Assembly (NCBI GenBank): GCA_963575745.1
Contig: CAUYUJ010003683.1
Span: forward strand, 1-64,000
Reading direction: 5' to 3'
DNA: 64,000 nt
Source: Prorocentrum cordatum
Taxonomy: Eukaryota > Sar > Dinophyceae > Prorocentrales > Prorocentraceae
How positions within the stretch are numbered: the first letter of the stretch is position 1; the number at the start of each line of letters is the position of its first letter. Under the pieces are notes generated by a model. The model was not told where the DNA came from, did no database searches, and was given only the letters and a program-made list of their open reading frames with translations. The translations under genes were made by a program, and so were the position numbers. This document shows positions 9,761 through 19,569 of the stretch, in pieces.

Positions 9761-10759
9761 ATGCCAGGGGCGAGCCCCCTTTGCGCAAGAACCTGGCGCG
9801 GAACCCTGGCCCCGAATTCTGCCTCCCACACAGGCGGCAGAGGCAGCGTCGCGGCGTCCGTCCTCGTGGCGGACAGCGACATGGGCGGCCTGGCGACCGC
9901 CCCCCTCGCCGCAGTCCCGAGCGCGGGCGGGGCGGACAGCGACATGGGCGGCCTGGCGACCGCCCCCCTCGCCGCAGTCCCGAGCGCGGGCGGGGGCGCC
10001 GCCCTGCCGGTCGCGCCCGCGAGTGCACATCAGTCGCCGCCCCGAGCGTTCGTCAGTCGCGGTCGCTACTTCGAGCTCGCCGACGTCGCGCTGGATGCCG
10101 CGCCCAGCCTCGACGGCGGTCGCGAGGCGAGTGCTCAGCTGCGGCGCCCAGCTGCGGCGGCGGACGCCCAGCCCGGCCCCGGCGTTCGGAGGCGCCCCCC
10201 TCGCCACGCGGCAGTCGGCGGCGAACCCACGGTGTTCCTCCGGAAATTGGACCCCATATGGTGCGACGCGCTTGCCGCAGGCCGCAAGTTCGTGGAGGTG
10301 CAGAGATACAGGCACTCGTGGAAAAATAACGCCAAACGCATCGGCAACGGCTCATGTCTCGTGTTCGGTCCGAACTCATCTCACCAGGTGCACGGAGTCG
10401 CTGTCGTCGATGGTGCGTTCAGGCGGCTCAGCCCAGCCAAGGCCACAGATCGAGTGATGGCGCTCACCGCCCCCGAGCTCCGTGCCAACCTCCATGGGTG
10501 CATCGATGGAGCCGTCGCCGTGGATTTCTTGGTCATTGCGACAGTTTACGATTTCCGATGTGAGCACTTCACGTGGGAAGATATCGCCACGTTATTAGGC
10601 ATTTCCATGCCGAGGCATTTCCAGGGCTTCCCCGCGCTCGGGGGGCGCGAGCATCGGCGCCGATTGCTGGCCGCGTGCGCCGATTCAGCAGCGCCCGTTC
10701 GGATTCGAACTGGAGCCGACGGCGCTGGCGGCCCGTCGTTGGACGCGCAGCTTCGCTGA
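9761..10759 (+). CDS. ASCH/PUA-like domain protein (predicted)
   Basis: A 332-residue frame from the ATG at 9761. Residues 1-150 are Ala/Pro/Arg-rich with a 21-residue unit (ADSDMGGLATAPLAAVPSAG) repeated in tandem. From about 158 the sequence changes to a folded domain: FLRKLDPIWCDALAAGRKFV, then GNGSCLVFGPNSSHQVHGVA, then an all-helix end. The pattern D-x(n)-G-R/K-K-x-x-E-x-x followed by a beta strand and a GVAVVDG turn is like ASCH domains (a PUA-like RNA-binding fold). This is pattern judgement only. The 3' end is shared with a dispersed repeat (copy near 55068). A hairpin core lies 22 nt after the stop. Confidence 0.5.
   Translation: MPGASPLCARTWRGTLAPNSASHTGGRGSVAASVLVADSDMGGLATAPLAAVPSAGGADSDMGGLATAPLAAVPSAGGGAALPVAPASAHQSPPRAFVSRGRYFELADVALDAAPSLDGGREASAQLRRPAAAADAQPGPGVRRRPPRHAAVGGEPTVFLRKLDPIWCDALAAGRKFVEVQRYRHSWKNNAKRIGNGSCLVFGPNSSHQVHGVAVVDGAFRRLSPAKATDRVMALTAPELRANLHGCIDGAVAVDFLVIATVYDFRCEHFTWEDIATLLGISMPRHFQGFPALGGREHRRRLLAACADSAAPVRIRTGADGAGGPSLDAQLR
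9871..9996 (+). repeat. in-frame 63-bp tandem duplication
   Basis: Two copies of GGACAGCGACATGGGCGGCC and following bases inside the ASCH-like gene; in frame and nearly identical, so recent. Confidence 0.85.
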
Positions 10760-11230
10760 ATGCGCCCACTCAGGTGCTTCCGGGGTTGCCCCGAGCTGCG
10801 TTTTTGCAATTCGCATTTCTGTTCAAATTCATTTGATTATACAGCATGGGCGCGCAGCTTCGCTGAATGCGCCCGCTCGGGTGCTTCCGGGGTTGCCCCG
10901 AGCCGCGCCATTTGCTGATGTTGCATTGGCGCGCGGCGCGCGCATGTCGAGATTGCGCGCGTTTCTCGCCATCGCAACCGTCATCGCACCCCCCCCCCTC
11001 CTTCTATTCTCCCTGCCACCATCGTTCTCACTGCTACTATTCACCGGCGTCATCGCACTCCCCCTCCTCCTTCTACTCCTCTCTGCCATCGTCGTTCTCA
11101 CTGCTACTATTCACCGGCGCCGCCAACGGCATCGGCGCATCCATCGTCGCCGTCGCTACCTCTCGAGCGGCTGCTCGTGGTGCTCCTGCTGGCGGCGGTG
11201 CTGGTGCTGGGACCATCTTGGGTGTAGGAG
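10690..11230 (+). repeat. composite repeat family G
   Basis: Modules in order: GGCGGCCCGTCGTTGGACGC, GGGCGC...GCGCCC hairpins around CAGCTTCGCTG (twice), two hairpin cores (10781-10793, 10888-10900), TTGGCGCGCGGCGCGCGCAT, GATTGCGCGCGTTTCTCGCC, CATCGCACTC pyrimidine tracts and GCCGCCAACGGC-GTCGGCGCATCC. Related stretches lie at 16550-16830, 19800-19850 and 55068-55890. Confidence 0.7.
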
Positions 11231-11289
11231 GAGAAGCAGGAGGAGGAGGAGGAGGAGGAAAAACAAAAAAAGAGGAGGAGAAGGAGGCC

Positions 11290-11710
11290 ATGTTTGGCTT
11301 TCTAGGGCCCTCTTGGAGCCGTCTTGTACCATCTTAGACGCTGCTATGAGCCACGCCCAGGGAGGGGGGGGGGAGGTAAACCTTCCAAGCAGGGGAGGAA
11401 GGAGTTTGGATATTGCAGGGTGTTTGCAGGGTCATTGCTGGGTCCTTGCAGGGTCATTGCAGGGTCTTTGGAGCCCTCTCGGGGCTGTTTGGGGGGATCT
11501 GGGATGCCTCTTGGGGCCGTCTTGGCCCCCGTCGTTCAGAATGAGGGGGGGGGGGTCGAATTCGGATCGCCTCCTCGGAGGCTCAAACATGCCGTCTCGG
11601 GGCCCCCTTGGACCGCTCTTGAGGCGCTCTTGGGGCCGTCTTGGGGCCCTCTCGGGCCTCTCTCGGGGCTATGTTGGGCCATCTTGGGGCCATCTTGACG
11701 CCTCAAGAGC
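11290..11710 (+). repeat. degenerate CTTGGGGCC(G/A)TCTTGG repeat
   Basis: Low-complexity G/T-rich words (CTTGGGGCCGTC, TGCAGGGTCATTGC) repeated loosely. Similar stretches occur at 31270-31500 and 33040-33160. No gene. Confidence 0.6.
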
Positions 11711-11724
11711 CCAGCGGAAGCGAA

Positions 11725-11746
11725 TCCGTAGCCGTTTTGGCTCGAG
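11725..11746 (+). other. spliced-leader relic (DinoSL), 20 of 22 match
   Basis: Reads TCCGTAGCCGTTTTGG then CTCGAG. Differs from the canonical leader only at positions 10 and 20 (A to G in both). Lies 62 nt before the ATG of the gene at 11809, as expected if that gene descends from a trans-spliced mRNA. Confidence 0.75.
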
Positions 11747-11808
11747 CACTGTACATCCGCCAACCACCAATTCGCACTTCCACACCTACGGGCGCTCAGT
11801 CTGCCGCG

Positions 11809-14058
11809 ATGGCAACGGTTTTGGCAGCGCCATGGACCAGACTCCTGATTGCGACACAGGCTTCGAGCTTGATGGCCCATGACGTCGTGCAAGTGGGACA
11901 TGTCAAGCTGGAGAAAAAACGGGATCCGTCGGACACGCAGGTTGCGAGCACCGTTTACGACACGGTGATGATGCAGTTGAGCAGTGTCCATGTCTTCAAC
12001 AGCAGTTCCCACAAGGCTGAGCGCTCGCCTGTGGCATTTTCGATTGAGGGCCCGGTAACGTTAAGCCAGCCCGGTCCCGAAGTACGCATGAGTCATTTCG
12101 CCGATCCGTCTGGACAGTTTGGCTACATGAAGGTCTCGCGCGCAGCTCAGATGATTAAATTCCCGCTTTCGGTGAGCGATTTTGCTACGACATCCACTAC
12201 GAGTATTGACTTAAATGTCGATGTGTCTGGAGGATTTGCGCTTGGTGGGCATGTGTATTTCGGAGAGAAGGATGAAACATGGGGGTCATGTGCCAACTCG
12301 AAAATCTGGCGGTATGAATTACCAGATTTGACGAATCCAAAAGTTTTTGACCTTGCCCCCATCGCCAACCAAGGTCACCACGTCTGCCGCCTGAATGCAG
12401 GCCTCACAGACGGTAACAATTTATATTTCGTCACAAAGTTCGGATGGCCAGACTTCCCCTACACTATGCACACGCACGCTATCAAGTTTCCTGTGTCTGG
12501 CTGGGGCGACGTTGCATCGGTCGAGTATGTTGACATATCGGCGGTAGATGCTGGATTCCAGAGCATGGGGATAGATATCTTCCAGACGGATACGCACCTT
12601 TACATCCCATGCCAGAGTGGGGGCGCAAGTGGGCAAGATTACACCGGTTTTTCATCAGACGGATGGGGCGTCTTTTCGAATTGCCATTTGCTCGCCAGGG
12701 TGGACAAGACCGATTGGAGTGCATCTGGCGTCCAGACGTTAGATATTACATCGCAGTACGCCCACGCGGAGGGCCAAGAGTACCAGTTCTTGCGAGGTTG
12801 GACGGGAGGCTTCGCGACTGGCGGCTACGCATACGTAACGCATGCCTTCGCTAATACACACCCGCCCGCTTACAGCGAAGATTATAGGCAGGGCCAGTGG
12901 GTAGTCAAAGTTGATCTGAATGACTTCCAGACCACGTCAGTTTTGAACGTGAACGACGATAACCCGCCCGTGAAACAGGTGGGGGGTGACGACAAGGTGA
13001 CTCTCACCGTTGGCTACACAGACGGGGTCTACGGCTACGTATTTGGGCACGGCACGCCGTGGGTGAACCGGATTCATTTATCGGATTTCTCGACTGTCGA
13101 TCACGTTGCAGAAACGCGAGGATGTTTTTTTGGTGGATTCGTCTCGGGGGGTTACCTTTACGGCATGCATTCGAACGTAAATCCCCCGGGGATCTACCGT
13201 TTCGCCGCCGTCCCGAGCCCGCCTCCAGCATCCGCTACCGCTTCGCCCACAGCCGCCCCGACTTCTGCGCCGACGCCCGTCCCAAGCCCTCTTCCAACAC
13301 CCGCTACCGCTTCGCCCACAGCCGCCACGACTTCTGCGCCGACGCCGCGCCCGATTGGGGCCCCACCCCTTCTGCCAAGCACGGCCGTGGGAGATCCCCA
13401 CGTCGCGAATTTGATCGGGGCTTCGTTTGACGTCAATCAGCCAGGCGAGCACGTCCTCCTGCGCACGCCGTTCGACGAGAGCCTCCCGCCTCGGCTTGAG
13501 GTCCGGGCCACCATGAAGCCAGCGCGTGCGTCGCCCTGCGGCTTGTGGATAACGGAGGTCATCGTTGGAGGTGACTTGGTCGTCGGGAGCGAGATCCGCG
13601 TGCACACGTCGACCCATGGGTCCGTCGATGACGCGCCCGATCGCTTTGCCCTGCTCTGGCGGCCGGCCGGTGCCCCCGCGTCGAGGTGGAGGCCTTGGGC
13701 CGAGTTCGGTAAAAACGTGGAGGAGGTCTTGTCCAGCAACGTGACAGTCAGGCCGACCTTCCGGGCCTTCCAGGGCGCAGCCGCTGTCAGGAACAGGAGG
13801 ATCTTCGAGCTCCTCATTGGGGCGGCCCCCATGATGGACGATCGCGTTTCCATTGTCGTCGCGCAGTCGCGCCGCCACGCGGCTCTTGACGTGCAGGCAA
13901 CGCGCCTCGGCAGGCTCGGGGTCGCCCGCTTCGGGGGCCTCCTCGGCACCGAGGAGCACGACCCAGCGGTCCAAGAGCTCTCCTCGGAGTGTCGTGCATC
14001 GTCGTCGGCGTCCAGGTGGAAGAATGAAACCGCGACCGGAATGGCGGCGTCGTGGTGA
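11809..14058 (+). CDS. SL-tagged two-domain protein: propeller-like N-terminus plus GDPH/VWD-like C-terminus
   Basis: 749 residues from the ATG at 11809. Residues about 100-465 show repeated blade-like motifs (GGFALGGHVYFGE, GGFATGGYAYVTHA, GGFVSGGYLYGMHS), suggesting a beta-propeller. Residues about 468-525 are a Pro/Thr/Ser/Ala linker. From 527, GDPHVANLIGASFDVNQPGE resembles the GDPH start of VWD-type domains often seen in dinoflagellate surface proteins. A clear signal peptide is not seen. The propeller part uses more A/T-ending codons than neighbours. No introns are needed, which fits a retroposed origin. Cell-surface or secreted role is inference. Confidence 0.65.
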   Translation: MATVLAAPWTRLLIATQASSLMAHDVVQVGHVKLEKKRDPSDTQVASTVYDTVMMQLSSVHVFNSSSHKAERSPVAFSIEGPVTLSQPGPEVRMSHFADPSGQFGYMKVSRAAQMIKFPLSVSDFATTSTTSIDLNVDVSGGFALGGHVYFGEKDETWGSCANSKIWRYELPDLTNPKVFDLAPIANQGHHVCRLNAGLTDGNNLYFVTKFGWPDFPYTMHTHAIKFPVSGWGDVASVEYVDISAVDAGFQSMGIDIFQTDTHLYIPCQSGGASGQDYTGFSSDGWGVFSNCHLLARVDKTDWSASGVQTLDITSQYAHAEGQEYQFLRGWTGGFATGGYAYVTHAFANTHPPAYSEDYRQGQWVVKVDLNDFQTTSVLNVNDDNPPVKQVGGDDKVTLTVGYTDGVYGYVFGHGTPWVNRIHLSDFSTVDHVAETRGCFFGGFVSGGYLYGMHSNVNPPGIYRFAAVPSPPPASATASPTAAPTSAPTPVPSPLPTPATASPTAATTSAPTPRPIGAPPLLPSTAVGDPHVANLIGASFDVNQPGEHVLLRTPFDESLPPRLEVRATMKPARASPCGLWITEVIVGGDLVVGSEIRVHTSTHGSVDDAPDRFALLWRPAGAPASRWRPWAEFGKNVEEVLSSNVTVRPTFRAFQGAAAVRNRRIFELLIGAAPMMDDRVSIVVAQSRRHAALDVQATRLGRLGVARFGGLLGTEEHDPAVQELSSECRASSSASRWKNETATGMAASW

Positions 14059-14560
14059 ACCAGGCTCTGTTAGGGATCGGCTCGGTAAGGCCCTCTGAGA
14101 TCGGCTGCTGTTCTTCGACCCGTCGGCATTAGCCTGGCGGTCGGAGTGGTCCTGAAGCACTTTTGACACGTGTTTGACGTGTCAAGTAGGGTTCGCTAAG
14201 TACATTGGTCCATCGGCCTTGCGATGTGATCAGAATTCTTGTTGATCATGCATGTCCACATATGGATATCCCTATATATCCCCATATGTGCATCTCATAT
14301 CTTGCGCGAGTTGCGTTCGCCCCAAGACCCCGAACAATCTTAGAGCTGACTGAATCGAAGCCGCGGCGGCAACTAGACGTCTCCGGGAGGTGCCAGGTTC
14401 TTTACCCGACCGAACTCAAGCGGGAGGTCACTCTCCAGCCAAGCGCAGGCGAGCTTCTTGGGGGTCGCCAGACTGGCAGACAAAAAAAAGAGCGCAGCGG
14501 AAGCGAACAAGCGAAATGACAAAACAAAAACATTGATTTTCTTCTGGTTTTCGAGCGCCG
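14059..14560 (+). other. gene 3' flank and spacer, no gene seen
   Basis: Holds TGACACGTGTTTGACGTGTCA (a short inverted repeat at about 14164), CCATATGTG/CATATGGATATCC words and short A-runs. No hairpin core. Confidence 0.5.
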
Positions 14561-14564
14561 TCGC

Positions 14565-15010
14565 TACCTCTCGAGAGGCATGGCTCCTTTACTGCCAACT
14601 TCGCGTCGTCCAGGATGGAGGGGCTGGATGCAGGCAGACGGCCCCTCGCCGCCGCGCAAGCGCGCGAAGCGGGGGACGGAAACGCTGACCCACCTCGCGG
14701 AGCGCGACCACCGGGCACCCCTGTCGCAGGCGCGTGTCGGGCCCGGGCGCCCTCGCGGGAGATTCCGTTTGGCATGGTGTCAGGGATTCATCAAAATTTG
14801 GTCCCGGGAGGTTCCGTTTGGCTTGCCAAGTGTCGAGCCCTCGAATACCCGCTCCAGGAAGTTCAGTTTTGCACGATGTCGGGCCCCTTGAGCTTCTCTC
14901 GGGAGGTTCCGTTTGGCATGGCGTCGGGCCCATGGGCGCCTCCCAGGGAGGTCCCCTTTGGCATGGGTCGGGAGATCCCGTTTGGCGTGGTGTCGGGCTC
15001 TTCGGGGTTT
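14565..15010 (+). repeat. direct repeat arm 1 with family C array
   Basis: Begins with GGAGGGGCTGGATGCAGGCA and a possible small exon (QADGPSPPRKRAKRGTETL), then about seven units of CCGTTTGGCATGGTGTCGGG. The same block recurs at 16795-17420, so the gene at 15359-16473 is bracketed by direct repeats. Confidence 0.75.
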
Positions 15011-15358
15011 CTCCCAGGAGATCTCGTCAAACGGAGGAAGAGGATGATGAGGGGCGTAAATCTTATTCAACACAAGCAGTTGCCAGGATGAGGACGAGGA
15101 GGAGGACGAGGCAGGAGGAGGAGAAGGGGGGGGGATGGGGGGAGGGAGGAGGAGGATTCGCCATCTGCGGCGCCGTCTCATTTCGCATGTGCCGTCGTTC
15201 TCCTCGCTCCCAAGGTTCGGCTCCTCATCCGCACATCTTCCATGCGCCTCCTCCGCATCAGCCGTTTTGGATGGAAACGCGGCGAGGGCGCGCGCCGCGC
15301 TGCTTCCTGCGCGGGCCCGCGCGGGCCCCCCCTGCATCGCTGCACAGCTGCAGCAGCC

Positions 15359-16473
15359 ATGGACAGGCTCCGCGGCAGGGACCTCGTCGCGGAGCGCAGC
15401 CTCAGGCGCGGCCCGACGCAGCCGTCGATGCCGCCGCCGAAGAGGCTGAGGCTGACGCCAGCGGGCGAAGACAGTTGGGACGAGGAACCCAGTATATACA
15501 GATCCTTCTCTCCCCGTCTCCTTCCTCGGTTTTTCTAGAGGACGATGAGGCGTGGAGGAGGGCCGAGAGAACCGACATGTCTTGTTTTCCTCATCCCAAC
15601 CTCGACGGCGACACGGCATTCCTCGCCGAGATCGCCGAGCAGGTTGGAGCGCTGGAGTACAACGCCTTTCGGCACACCGCGTTGGCCGTCGTTGTGGACG
15701 ACGATGATAAGTGCAGCACGTTCCTCCAGAATTGCGAGGAGATCACGCTGCGCATGGTCGAGATGTCGGCTGGCATGTATTTCAACACAGGTGTTCAGCT
15801 CTCGGGAGGGTGGATATGGAAGTCGATCGACAAGATCGTCGACGAAGGGGAGGAGACCACCTTCTATATCTTCCGTGCCGCGGACGGATGGTACGCTGCG
15901 GACACGCTGTGGATTACCGTGCAGGGTCGGAAGGAGGTTGCCACCGACGGGAAGATCCTGTTCTGGGCCGCGGCGGAAGGCGACTTCGAGGACGCGCCCA
16001 TGCAGCCCCTGCACTGCCCGTGGTGGACGACGTCAGAATCGGACGGGGTATCGGTGATGTCGGGCCATCACGCGTTCGAGCAGCTGCTCAACGAGGGCAC
16101 TGGCTCCAACACGGGCGGCGTGGGCTCGGATAAGGGCAAGGGCGCTGGCTCCGACAAGGGCAAGAGCGCTGGCTCCGACAAGGGCAAGGGCGGCGGCTCC
16201 GACCAGGGCGGCACTGGCTCCGACCAGGGCGGCACTGGCTCTGACGCGGGCGGCGCTGGCTCCGACGCGGGCTGGGCGCCGCGTGGCAAGGGTGGCCATG
16301 GTGGCGACGCGGGGTGGGCGCCGCGTGGCAAGGGTGAGCCTGGCGGCTGGATGCGGCGTTGCGCGAGCCTCATCATGAACTACGAGGCGCGCAACTGGAA
16401 CGGCTTCGAGGCCAGGGTCGAAGAGTACAAGAACAGCAGCCGGACGCTGCGCCATCTCCTCGGACTCGAATAG
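15359..16473 (+). CDS. unidentified protein with Gly/Ser/Asp/Lys repeat, exons 15359-15491 and 15539-16473
   Basis: Exon 1 encodes a basic start (MDRLRGRDLVAERSLRRGPT) ending SWDEEP. An in-phase 47-nt GT-AG intron leads to DDEAWRRAERTDMSCFPHPN. The joined product is 355 residues. Residues about 60-225 look like a compact domain (FHIFRAADGWYA-type strands, WITVQGRKEV, PWWTTSESDG); about 230-313 is a run of GSDKGKGA / GSDQGGT / GSDAGWAPRGKG repeats; the end is helical (LIMNYEARNWNGFEARVEEY). Family unknown. A weak SL-like word (AGCCGTTTTGG, about 15260) lies upstream. A hairpin core follows 84 nt after the stop. Confidence 0.6.
15492..15538 (+). other. predicted short GT-AG intron (47 nt)
   Basis: Starts GTATATACAG and ends CGGTTTTTCTAG with a good pyrimidine tract. 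Removal joins two frames in exact phase (EEP-K-DDEAW). Confidence 0.55.
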
Positions 16474-16556
16474 GCCGCCTGTCGGCCTTCATGCGGTTCA
16501 GCGAACTCTTGGTCTTGGTTCAGCTGCGTTTTTGTAATTCGCATTTCGGGTGCTTC

Positions 16557-16569
16557 CGGGGTTGCCCCG
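16557..16569 (+). promoter_or_regulatory. 3'-flank hairpin element
   Basis: Core CGGGG-TTG-CCCCG, 84 nt after the stop at 16473. Preceded by AATTCGCATTTCGGGTGC, as at 10781 and 55193. Confidence 0.5.
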
Positions 16570-16599
16570 AGCTGCGTCATTTGCTGATATTACATTGGC

Positions 16600-17420
16600 G
16601 CGCGGCGCGCGCATGTCGAGATTGCGGGCGTTTCTCGTCGTCGCAACCGTCATCGCACTCCCCCCCCTCCTTGTACTCCTCGCCATCGCAACCGTCATCG
16701 CACTCCCTCCCTCCTTCTTCTCCTCTCTGCCACCATCGTTCTCGCTGCTACTATTCACAGGCGCCGCCAACGGCGTCGGCGCATCCATCGTCGCCGTCGC
16801 TGCCTCTCGAGTGGCGGGGACCTCGGAGTAGAGAGGCAAGGCTCTTTGGAGGGGCTGGATGCAGGCAGACGGCCCCTCGCCGCCGCGCAAGCGCGCGAAG
16901 CGGGGGCCGGAAACGCTGACCCACCTCGCGGAGTGCGACCTCCAGGCGCGTGTCGGGCCCGGGCGCCTCCACGGGAGGTCCCTTTTGGCATGGTGTCGGG
17001 GCTTCCGGAAAACTTGGTCCCGGGAGGTTCCGTTTGGCTTGCCTGGTGTCGGGCCCCCGAATACCCTCCCCAGGAAATTCAGTTTGGCAGAGTCGGGCCG
17101 CTTGAGGCTTCTCTCGGGAGGTTCCGTTTGGCATGGTGTCGGGCCCATGGGCGCTTCCCAGGGAGGTCCCGTTTGGCATGGGTCGGGAGATCCCGTTTGG
17201 TGTGGCGTCTCCTAGGAGATCCCGTCAGACATGGTGTCCGGGTCCGGAAATTTGTTTTGGCACCGGGCACCCGAAAACCTGCCCCCTTGGGGTCTCTCCC
17301 GGGAGGTCCCGTTTGGCATGGCGTCGGGACCCCGAAAACTTGCGCCGGAAGGCCCAATTTGGCACGGAGTCGGGCCCCCTGGGACTTCGATATCCCGTTC
17401 GGTACGATGTCGGGACCTCC
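16600..17420 (+). repeat. family G tail, direct repeat arm 2 and family C array
   Basis: GCGCGCGGCGCGCGCATGTC and duplicated CATCGCAACCGTCATCGCAC (16600-16800), then a copy of the 14565 block and about twelve degenerate units of CCCGTTTGGCATGGTGTCGG to 17420. Confidence 0.7.
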
Positions 17421-17654
17421 CGGGGATCTCCGTCAGGCGGGCCGCTGCTGGAGCGTCCCGCTGGCGGGCGTGGTTTGCCGCTACTTGCCGCGGGATATCG
17501 ACTCCTCGGACTCCGAGGTCGGGGATCGACGTTGGATCTGCGCCAGCGCTGCCGCCCGCCCCCATCCCGCTGGGCGCCAGGGAGGGTGCGGAACCTACTC
17601 CCCCTGCTGCCGCGGCGGGATCGGGGCGCGAGCAGGGGCACGCATGGAACGTCG

Positions 17655-18725
17655 ATCACTTCTGAGGAAGCGGCGCCGCAGGCGGGAGTGATCGCCCTCG
17701 GCATCGCGGACGGGCCGGGGGCCGCGGCGGTGGCCCCTGCCCAAGCGGCCGCCCTCGGCAGCGCGGGCGCGGCTTTGGCCCCTCGCAGCGGTCTCCTCCA
17801 GAGGCGGCCGCGCTCTGGCGCTGCCGCCCCCCAGCGGCTCGCCCCGCCCGGTTTGCAGGAGGCTTGGGGTGAGGACCCGGCGGGGCCCGTGCCCGCGCCC
17901 GCCGCCGCGCCCGCGCCCGCTCCCGCCGCAGCGGCGCGAGCCCGACGGCGGCCGCGCTCTGGCGCTGCCGCCCCCCAGCGTCTCGCCCCGCCCGGTTTGC
18001 AGGAGGCTTGGCGTGAGGACCTGGCGGGGCCCGTGCCCGCGCCCGCCGCCGCGCCCGCGCCCGCTCCCGCCGCAGCGGCGCGAGCCCGACGGCGGCCGCG
18101 CTCTGGCGCTGCCGCCCCCCAGCGGCTCGCCCCGCCCGGTTTGCAGGAGGCTTGGGGTGAGGACCCGGCGGGGCCCGTGCCCGCGCGCGCCGCCGCGCCC
18201 GCGCCCGCTCCCGCCGCAGCGGCGCGAGCCCGACGGGGCGGGTCTGGCGCTCCCCAGCGGCTCGCCCCGCCGAGAGCGCAGGAGGCTTTCGGTGGGGGCT
18301 CGGCGGAACCTGTAACTGCGCCCGCGGCTGCCCCCGCGCCAGCGCCCGCTGCCGCTGCCGCGGCACGGGCCGGCCGGGGCGGGTACCGGGGCGGGCGCCG
18401 GGGCTTCCTCGCGGCCGCCCAGGCGCGGGCCGCCGCGGTGCGGGCTCGCCCGGGCGGCGCGTATCGGGCTTGCCCGATTTGCGGCTACGCCCGGTGGGTC
18501 CCGCTCCGGGGTATACGGCAGCTGAGGTGCCTGTTGGGCTTAAAGGGTCCGTGGCGCTGCCCCAACGCTGGGACTGGCCTGCGGCTGTCGACTTGGCACC
18601 GCCAGCGCGCGGTCCAGGAGCGGGGGCGGGGCGCGAGCAATCCCCAGGTCGTGGCGAGAGCGGCCGCGGTGCGCGCCCCGCCTGGCCCGGCGTTTTTTGA
18701 GGCTCACCGGGTTACGTTTCAATGA
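17655..18725 (+). CDS. Ala/Pro/Arg tandem-repeat protein with zinc-ribbon-like end, 5' end unknown
   Basis: The frame is open from far upstream but gene-like only from about 17655. It contains 3.3 copies of a 48-residue unit (RSGAAAPQRLAPPGLQEAWG ... PAPAAAPAPAPAAAARARRR), then a Gly/Arg stretch and a Cys motif, YRACPICGYARWVPLRGIRQ, with further Cys 17 and 25 residues on (RCLLGLKGPWRCPNA). The C-x2-C-G start is like the zinc finger of the gene at 26409. No ATG is seen in frame near the start, so an upstream exon is likely. Function unknown, nucleic-acid binding possible. Confidence 0.4.
   Translation: MTSEEAAPQAGVIALGIADGPGAAAVAPAQAAALGSAGAALAPRSGLLQRRPRSGAAAPQRLAPPGLQEAWGEDPAGPVPAPAAAPAPAPAAAARARRRPRSGAAAPQRLAPPGLQEAWREDLAGPVPAPAAAPAPAPAAAARARRRPRSGAAAPQRLAPPGLQEAWGEDPAGPVPARAAAPAPAPAAAARARRGGSGAPQRLAPPRAQEAFGGGSAEPVTAPAAAPAPAPAAAAAARAGRGGYRGGRRGFLAAAQARAAAVRARPGGAYRACPICGYARWVPLRGIRQLRCLLGLKGPWRCPNAGTGLRLSTWHRQRAVQERGRGASNPQVVARAAAVRAPPGPAFFEAHRVTFQ
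17804..18300 (+). repeat. 144-bp coding minisatellite
   Basis: Units begin at 17804, 17948 and 18092 (GCGGCCGCGCTCTGGCGCTG), with a shorter diverged fourth unit. The period is exactly 48 codons, so frame is kept. Confidence 0.85.
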
Positions 18726-18739
18726 AGGGTTCCCGGGGT

Positions 18740-18835
18740 TGCGCAGGAGGAGGAGAAGGAGGAGGAGGAGGAGGAGGCGGAAGTGGAGGAGGAGCAGGAA
18801 GAGAAGGAGGAGGAGGAGGAGGAGGAGGCCACCGT
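18740..18835 (+). repeat. (GGA)n-rich tract
   Basis: Imperfect GGA/AGG triplets after GGTTCCCGGGGTTGCG, which looks like half of a hairpin core. Confidence 0.8.
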
Positions 18836-19335
18836 CCGCGGTGGAGAATCTGGCGATTGCCGCGATTGGCGGGGAGTCGATAGGGGTGGCCCTCTAAAGT
18901 GGCGCCCCGCCTGCCGCCGCCTCCCCGCTTAAGCTGCCCCTCTCTGCTGAAGTTGCTCCCTCCGTCGCGCGGCGAGGACGGTCCCTGGTGGGCCCGGGGC
19001 ACGCCCACCAAAGACATCCTGCCGTGGACGAGCCCCAGGGGATTAGAGGGCCCTGCGAGTTCCCGGGGCCCAGGAGATTAAACCCTCCTCGTCCACTGCG
19101 CGGAGGGTCTCTGGTAGAGTTTTCGGCCCTGATTCTCTGCCAGAGACTCTCGGGGATCCCCGCGACCCTTCGCCAGTGCAGTCCGCGAATCCATGCTCGC
19201 CGCTGCTATCCTTCCTATCCGTCCTTCCCCGCAGCGCGGCGGCTGCGCGCCCCTCGCGAGGCTCGCGAACTAGCGGAGGCCAAGCATGCAGCTTTCGGCT
19301 TCCATCCCGAGTGGTAGGTGCTGCCAGGGGGGGCG
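18836..19335 (+). other. spacer, no gene seen
   Basis: A GATAGGGGTGGCCCTCTAAAG word (about 18880) related to the GGGGTAGAGAGGGGTGG family, otherwise GC-rich sequence with no supported ORF. Confidence 0.45.
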
Positions 19336-19339
19336 CTGC

Positions 19340-19515
19340 CGGGGGTTGCCCCGAGTCGCGCGCCGCGCTTTGTTTTTGCGTTGCGCCGCGCGGCAGTTTA
19401 CCCGTCGCGGGGGAGGGGTTCCGGGGTTGCCCCGAGTCGCGCCCCCGCGCTTTGTTTTTGCATTGCGCCGCGCGGCAATTTACCCGTCGCGGGGGAGGGC
19501 TTCCGGGGTTGCCCC

Positions 19516-19569
<54 letters not shown>
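19340..19569 (+). repeat. tandem hairpin units ending in poly(T)51
   Basis: Three hairpin cores (19340, 19432, 19504) joined by CGCTTTGTTTTTGC(G/A)TTGCGCCGCG and CCCGTCGCGGGGGAGGG. The last is followed directly by 51 T (19519-19569), where other copies have TTGCGC, so the T-run expanded from the short T-rich context. Confidence 0.85.

Noticed and set aside
10690-10720. tRNA T-arm-like GATTCGAACTGG
   Set aside because: It lies inside the end of an open reading frame; no acceptor or anticodon stem fits.
15250-15271. SL relic before the 15359 gene (AGCCGTTTTGG)
   Set aside because: Only 11 clean positions and the start and end of the leader do not match.
14734-15358. Extended upstream start of the 15359 gene frame
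   Set aside because: The open frame there translates family C repeats; the spliced start at 15359 fits better.
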